NCBI GenBank assembly: GCA_021531755.1
Contig: JADYUK010000001.1
Coordinates: 124,001-188,000 of the forward strand
Length of the DNA stretch: 64,000 bases
Direction: 5' to 3'
Origin: Hoylesella loescheii
Lineage (GTDB): Bacteria > Bacteroidota > Bacteroidia > Bacteroidales > Bacteroidaceae
Shown: positions 60,607 through 64,000 of the stretch, one piece after another
How positions within the stretch are numbered: position 1 is the first letter of the stretch
Layout of the letters: every line of letters starts with the position of its first letter
Made by a program: the position numbers and the translations under genes
The notes under the pieces: model-generated
What the model saw: the letters and a program-made list of their open reading frames with translations, nothing else
What the model was told of the DNA's origin: nothing
Database searches by the model: none

Positions 60607-62880
60607 ATGAAAAAAATAACGAGAAAGACAAACTGCCCAATGAGACGCATTACATTATCCCTTACATTATTCCTTACATGTGTTTTGTCCTTTGCTCAAA
60701 CAACAGACAAGGACAAGTTCATTGACAATCTCATGTCACGCATGACCCTTCATGAGAAGATAGGCCAGCTAAATCTCCTTCCTGGCGGAGATATCACAAC
60801 AGGAGCCGTCATGAACAGCCCATTGGCACAGCTTGCCGCAGAGGGGCAGCTTGGAGCTGTTCTCAATGTCAAGGGACAGGACAAGATACGCGCCTTGCAG
60901 CGCATCGCCATAGAGAAGAGCCGCCTTGGCATACCAGTCCTTGTCGGGCAGGATGTCATACATGGCAATGTCACAGTCTTCCCGATACCTCTCGCACAAG
61001 CCTGCTCTTGGAATCTTGACGCCATCAGAGAGGGAGCACGCATAGCCGCACGTGAGGCGTCAGCACAAGGCATAGCATGGACATACAGCCCCATGGTCGA
61101 TATCACCATCGACCCACGCTGGGGACGCGTTGCCGAGGGCTCAGGAGAAGACCCATGGCTCGGAAGCCGGATAGCCGAGGCTATGGTAGAAGGATATCAG
61201 GGCGACTACTCCAAGGAGAATGTCATGGCCTGTGTGAAGCATTTCGCCCTCTATGGAGCTGCAGAGGCAGGGCGTGACTATAACACTGTCGATATGAGCC
61301 GCCTGCGCATGTTCAACCAGTATCTCGAACCGTATAAGGCTGCAGCTGCAGCGGGAGCAGGCTCTTTCATGTCATCGTTCAATGTTGTCGACGGCATACC
61401 GGCCACATGCAACCACTGGCTCCTCACACATCTGCTGCGTGATGAGTGGAAATATAATGGTTTCGTTGTCACAGACTACGGCTCCATAAATGAAGCTGTC
61501 GTCCATGGTATCGGCGACCAGGCCACAACATCGGCTCTCGCGCTGAAGGCCGGCACAGACATGGACATGTGTTCTGAGGCGTTTGTGAAGAATCTCGAGA
61601 GTCTCCTGCGCCAGGGACGCATCCTTGAGGCAGATATAGATAAGGCATGCCGCCGTGTCCTTGAGGCTAAGTACACCTTGGGACTCTTCGCCGACCCTTA
61701 CCGCTTCTGCGACCCAAAGCGTCTGAAGACAGATATCTACAACGACGCACACCGCCGTGCTGCACGCGATATGGCAGCAGAGACCTTTGTCTTGCTCAAG
61801 AACGAGGGTGACATCCTTCCGCTGCAGAAAAAAGGCGTCATAGCCCTCATAGGCCCTCTCGCCGACACACGTAACAATCTTGTCGGATGCTGGTCGACAG
61901 GCGACAAGCCAGAACTCTACTCAACACTACGAGAGTCACTCTCACGCTCCATAGGCTCCAAGGCCACCCTTCTCTATTCACAAGGCTGCAACATCTGTAG
62001 CGACGAGGCTCTACAGAAAGCCTCGACATTCGGGCGGCCTATACCACGCGTCGATGACGCAAAGGAACGGGAGAGAGCGCTTGAGATAGCACGCGAGGCA
62101 GATGTCATAGTCTGCGCTATGGGCGAGATGGCCGAGATGAGTGGAGAGAGTTCAAGCCGTGCCAGCATCTCCCTCCCCGATGTCCAGATGTCACTGTTGC
62201 AAGACCTCGTAGCGACGGGCAAGCCCGTTGTTCTCCTCAATTTCTCCGGACGCCCCACGGTCATGGCATGGGAGGCAGCCCATGTCCCCGCCATCATGAA
62301 TGTATGGTTCGGAGGGTCTGAGCTCGGCGATGCCATTGCCGATGTCCTCTTTGGCGACAAGAGCCCATCGGGACGTCTTGTGATGACTATGCCAAGGCAT
62401 GAGGGGCAGATTCCGCTCTACTACAATCATCTCAACACAGGGCGTCCTGTCGCTGAGGGTGAGAGGGAATACAAGAAATTTTGCAGCAACTATCTTGATG
62501 TCCGCAATGATCCCCTGTATCCATTCGGCTATGGACTGACATACACCACATTCTCCTATACAGACATAAACATCGTTGGAGACAAGGCCACGCTGACAGT
62601 CACTAACACCGGCAGGCGTGAGGCTGCAGAAGTTGTGCAGCTCTACATCCATGACCGTATGGCCTCGATAGCACGCCCCGTCAAGGAGCTGAAGGGATTC
62701 CAGCGCATAACGCTCAAACCAGGAGAGAGCCGCCAGGTATCCTTCACTATCACTCCCGATATGCTCTCCTTCTACGACTCTGAGGGAAACCGTGTGACAG
62801 AGCCTGGCGATTTTGACATCATGATAGGTCCTGACAGCAGCGACAAGTCGCTCAGGCGCGCTCTCTATGTTCTGAAGTGA
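60607..62880 (+). CDS. Beta-glucosidase-like glycoside hydrolase family 3
   Basis: This BglX-like exported enzyme should remove beta-linked glucose or xylose from oligosaccharide ends. The signal peptide is 'RRITLSLTLFLTCVLSFAQ'; ATG 60640 would give a shorter signal than ATG 60607, and both are possible. The GH3 N-terminal barrel has 'LGIPVLVGQDVIHGNVTVFPIPLAQACSWNLD', 'DPRWGRVAEGSGEDPWLGS' and the nucleophile Asp in 'GFVVTDYGSINEAV'. The second domain has the acid/base region 'GEMAEMSGESSSRASISLP'. A fibronectin-III-like C-terminal domain ('FQRITLKPGESRQVSFTITPDMLSFYD') completes the fold. At 757 residues it is full length. It is convergent with the esterase gene. Confidence 0.93.
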   Translation: MKKITRKTNCPMRRITLSLTLFLTCVLSFAQTTDKDKFIDNLMSRMTLHEKIGQLNLLPGGDITTGAVMNSPLAQLAAEGQLGAVLNVKGQDKIRALQRIAIEKSRLGIPVLVGQDVIHGNVTVFPIPLAQACSWNLDAIREGARIAAREASAQGIAWTYSPMVDITIDPRWGRVAEGSGEDPWLGSRIAEAMVEGYQGDYSKENVMACVKHFALYGAAEAGRDYNTVDMSRLRMFNQYLEPYKAAAAAGAGSFMSSFNVVDGIPATCNHWLLTHLLRDEWKYNGFVVTDYGSINEAVVHGIGDQATTSALALKAGTDMDMCSEAFVKNLESLLRQGRILEADIDKACRRVLEAKYTLGLFADPYRFCDPKRLKTDIYNDAHRRAARDMAAETFVLLKNEGDILPLQKKGVIALIGPLADTRNNLVGCWSTGDKPELYSTLRESLSRSIGSKATLLYSQGCNICSDEALQKASTFGRPIPRVDDAKERERALEIAREADVIVCAMGEMAEMSGESSSRASISLPDVQMSLLQDLVATGKPVVLLNFSGRPTVMAWEAAHVPAIMNVWFGGSELGDAIADVLFGDKSPSGRLVMTMPRHEGQIPLYYNHLNTGRPVAEGEREYKKFCSNYLDVRNDPLYPFGYGLTYTTFSYTDINIVGDKATLTVTNTGRREAAEVVQLYIHDRMASIARPVKELKGFQRITLKPGESRQVSFTITPDMLSFYDSEGNRVTEPGDFDIMIGPDSSDKSLRRALYVLK

Positions 62881-63060
62881 CGATACTGCCCTATTGTCCT
62901 TTCCGCTGTCCTCTTCCCCGTTCCAGTATAGGCCACTCCTCCGTTTTCCCAGAGTCATCCTAATAGAGACGTGAGCCATACAATGCGTCGCCCATCGCCT
63001 CATAGGTAGTTAGTTTGGCTAGAGGAAAAATATCTTTTGCCGTTTGGAGTATAACAATAG

Positions 63061-63108
63061 CATCACAGCGGCTGTCCGCTCTTTTATGAGTGGGCAGCCG
63101 CTGTGATG
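63061..63108. terminator. Bidirectional terminator between GH3 and esterase genes
   Basis: CATCACAGCGGCTGTCCGCT (from 63061) and its partner ending at 63108 form a 21-bp stem with two G-U type pairs and a 6-nt loop TTTTAT. It lies between two convergent genes and can serve both strands. Confidence 0.75.
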
Positions 63109-63208
63109 TATATTATGGGTAATTATGTTTTCTAGAGGTTTGGTAGATTGTTTCTATCATTTGCTACCCCATGACCTCATGAGGGTTTTCTCTTTCCTAA
63201 CTCTTATA

Positions 63209-64000
63209 TCATTTCAGGTGTTGCTTTATCCATTCCATAAGATACCGCTCTGTGGCATCTGATGTCCAGTGCTCGTTGATGGGAGTCAGCAGTGCCTCCT
63301 TCGGGCATGACAGTGTGTTGAAGACGGCATAGGATGTTGTCGGCGGACATGTGTTGTCGTTATATCCCCATGTTATGAGTGTTGGGCACGAAATATGGCG
63401 TGAGAAGTTGACGACATCATAGTATGCCATGACTTTTAGCTTCTCTGGTGTCATCATGCCCGGTGTACGGTTGAAGTGGGGGTAGCCTCCTGTGCGCCCT
63501 TCCACGCTGTATGCTGCCATGTCAGAGAGAGCGGGGTGGTTGGCGACGGCTGCTGTCGTCTCTGGGACGAGGGCAGCGCCGATGAGGGCGAGAGCTCCAC
63601 CCTGTGACCCGCCCTGGAAGATGAGGTTGCGGCCGTCCCAAAGAGGGTTGGACATGGCATAGCGCGCTACAGAGCGGAGGGCGAGATAGACATGGCGCAT
63701 ATAATAGTTGTCGCGGTTGTCAAGGCCATTCTCAAGATAGTTGTTGCCGCGTGCGGCGAAAGCGCTCTGTATTTCCTTGAATGTTGTCTCGGGTGTACGT
63801 GGGTCAAGGCCATGTATCTCCATCTCTATACGCATGAAACCGTTCTCAGCGTAGTATCTGTGGCGCAGTGGCTCCTTAATGGTCTTTATACCAGCTCCTG
63901 GGGGGCAGATGACTGCGGGACATGATGCGGGCTTGGCGTCACGTGGGTAAGTGAGATAGGCATAGACATAGTGTGTCTTGTCAGTCTTTATCTTCAATAG
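63209..64000 (-). CDS. Acetylxylan esterase (AXE1/CE7-like), partial
   Basis: The 5' part lies beyond the right edge; 263 codons to the stop at 63209 are visible. The alpha/beta-hydrolase shows 'CPAVICPPGAGIKTIKEP', the nucleophile elbow 'IFQGGSQGGALALIGAAL' (Gly-x-Ser-x-Gly), the Asp region 'CPTLITWGYNDNTCPPTTSYAVFN' and the catalytic His in 'INEHWTSD'. These match the AXE1 group that removes acetyl groups from xylan and acetylated sugars. Together with GH3 and the arabinan cluster it fits hemicellulose breakdown. A TTG at 63997 is not a credible start, because the frame continues leftwards of the fold's beginning. Confidence 0.85.
   Translation of the reverse strand, partial: LLKIKTDKTHYVYAYLTYPRDAKPASCPAVICPPGAGIKTIKEPLRHRYYAENGFMRIEMEIHGLDPRTPETTFKEIQSAFAARGNNYLENGLDNRDNYYMRHVYLALRSVARYAMSNPLWDGRNLIFQGGSQGGALALIGAALVPETTAAVANHPALSDMAAYSVEGRTGGYPHFNRTPGMMTPEKLKVMAYYDVVNFSRHISCPTLITWGYNDNTCPPTTSYAVFNTLSCPKEALLTPINEHWTSDATERYLMEWIKQHLK

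Overview
The window looks like chromosome of a saccharolytic Bacteroidetes bacterium, most likely a Prevotella-type member of the Bacteroidales. The reasons are three SusC/SusD pairs, a Bacteroidetes-type YidC, DUF3078, DUF4492 and DUF6057-like proteins, menaquinone genes next to cytochrome bd, a rubrerythrin with an N-terminal rubredoxin domain, and promoters that fit the Bacteroidetes pattern TTTG/TTG - 18 to 20 nt - TAnnTTTG. I saw no rRNA, tRNA, CRISPR array or intact insertion sequence.

Layout. 1-4.5 kb: the start of an S9 peptidase gene, yidC and a DUF3078 outer-membrane protein. 5.5-14 kb: a SusC/SusD pair ended by a very long terminator hairpin, then a two-gene cassette (DUF6057-like membrane protein and a beta-propeller lipoprotein with a heme-c motif). 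14-20 kb (minus): an ogt gene carrying repeats inside its reading frame, then the Phe/Tyr operon pheA - aminotransferase - DAHP synthase/chorismate mutase - tyrA. 20-27 kb (minus): recQ, recJ, a secreted C1B peptidase and pepP. 27-36 kb (plus): patatin, menG, menA, DUF4492, a pectate lyase and cydAB. 36-37 kb (minus): a PerR-type regulator and rubrerythrin. 37-56 kb: an arabinan-type polysaccharide utilisation locus (GH43, modular lipoprotein, SusD, SusC, divergent GH51, and a further SusD/SusC pair). 57-64 kb: a degenerate ThiD domain fused to an AraC regulator, an outer-membrane barrel, lipoate ligase, a GH3 glucosidase and a partial acetylxylan esterase.

Main discoveries. (1) A classical ribosome-mediated attenuator precedes pheA: a promoter, a 25-codon leader peptide with the run RFFYFYFYF, an antiterminator segment and a 15-bp terminator, all just ahead of an operon that makes both Phe and Tyr. 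(2) A palindromic dispersed repeat family occurs in at least five intergenic regions. It has also entered the ogt coding sequence as two in-frame 81-bp tandem copies plus a C-terminal module, comparable to Rickettsia palindromic elements. (3) A one-component regulator built from a ThiD-like kinase domain without its catalytic cysteine, fused to AraC, lies downstream of four 22-bp iterons. (4) A shared unnamed beta-rich module links the GH43 enzyme to its partner lipoprotein. (5) A cluster of CCATCCGTGTGA-type boxes sits between the divergent susC and GH51 genes.

How the genes work together. The GH43 and GH51 enzymes with SusCD and the lipoprotein would bind, cut and import arabinose polymers. 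GH3, the esterase and the pectate lyase extend this to other plant cell-wall glycans. MenG and MenA supply menaquinone, a quinol source for cytochrome bd. The PerR regulator and rubrerythrin handle peroxide in an anaerobe or microaerobe.
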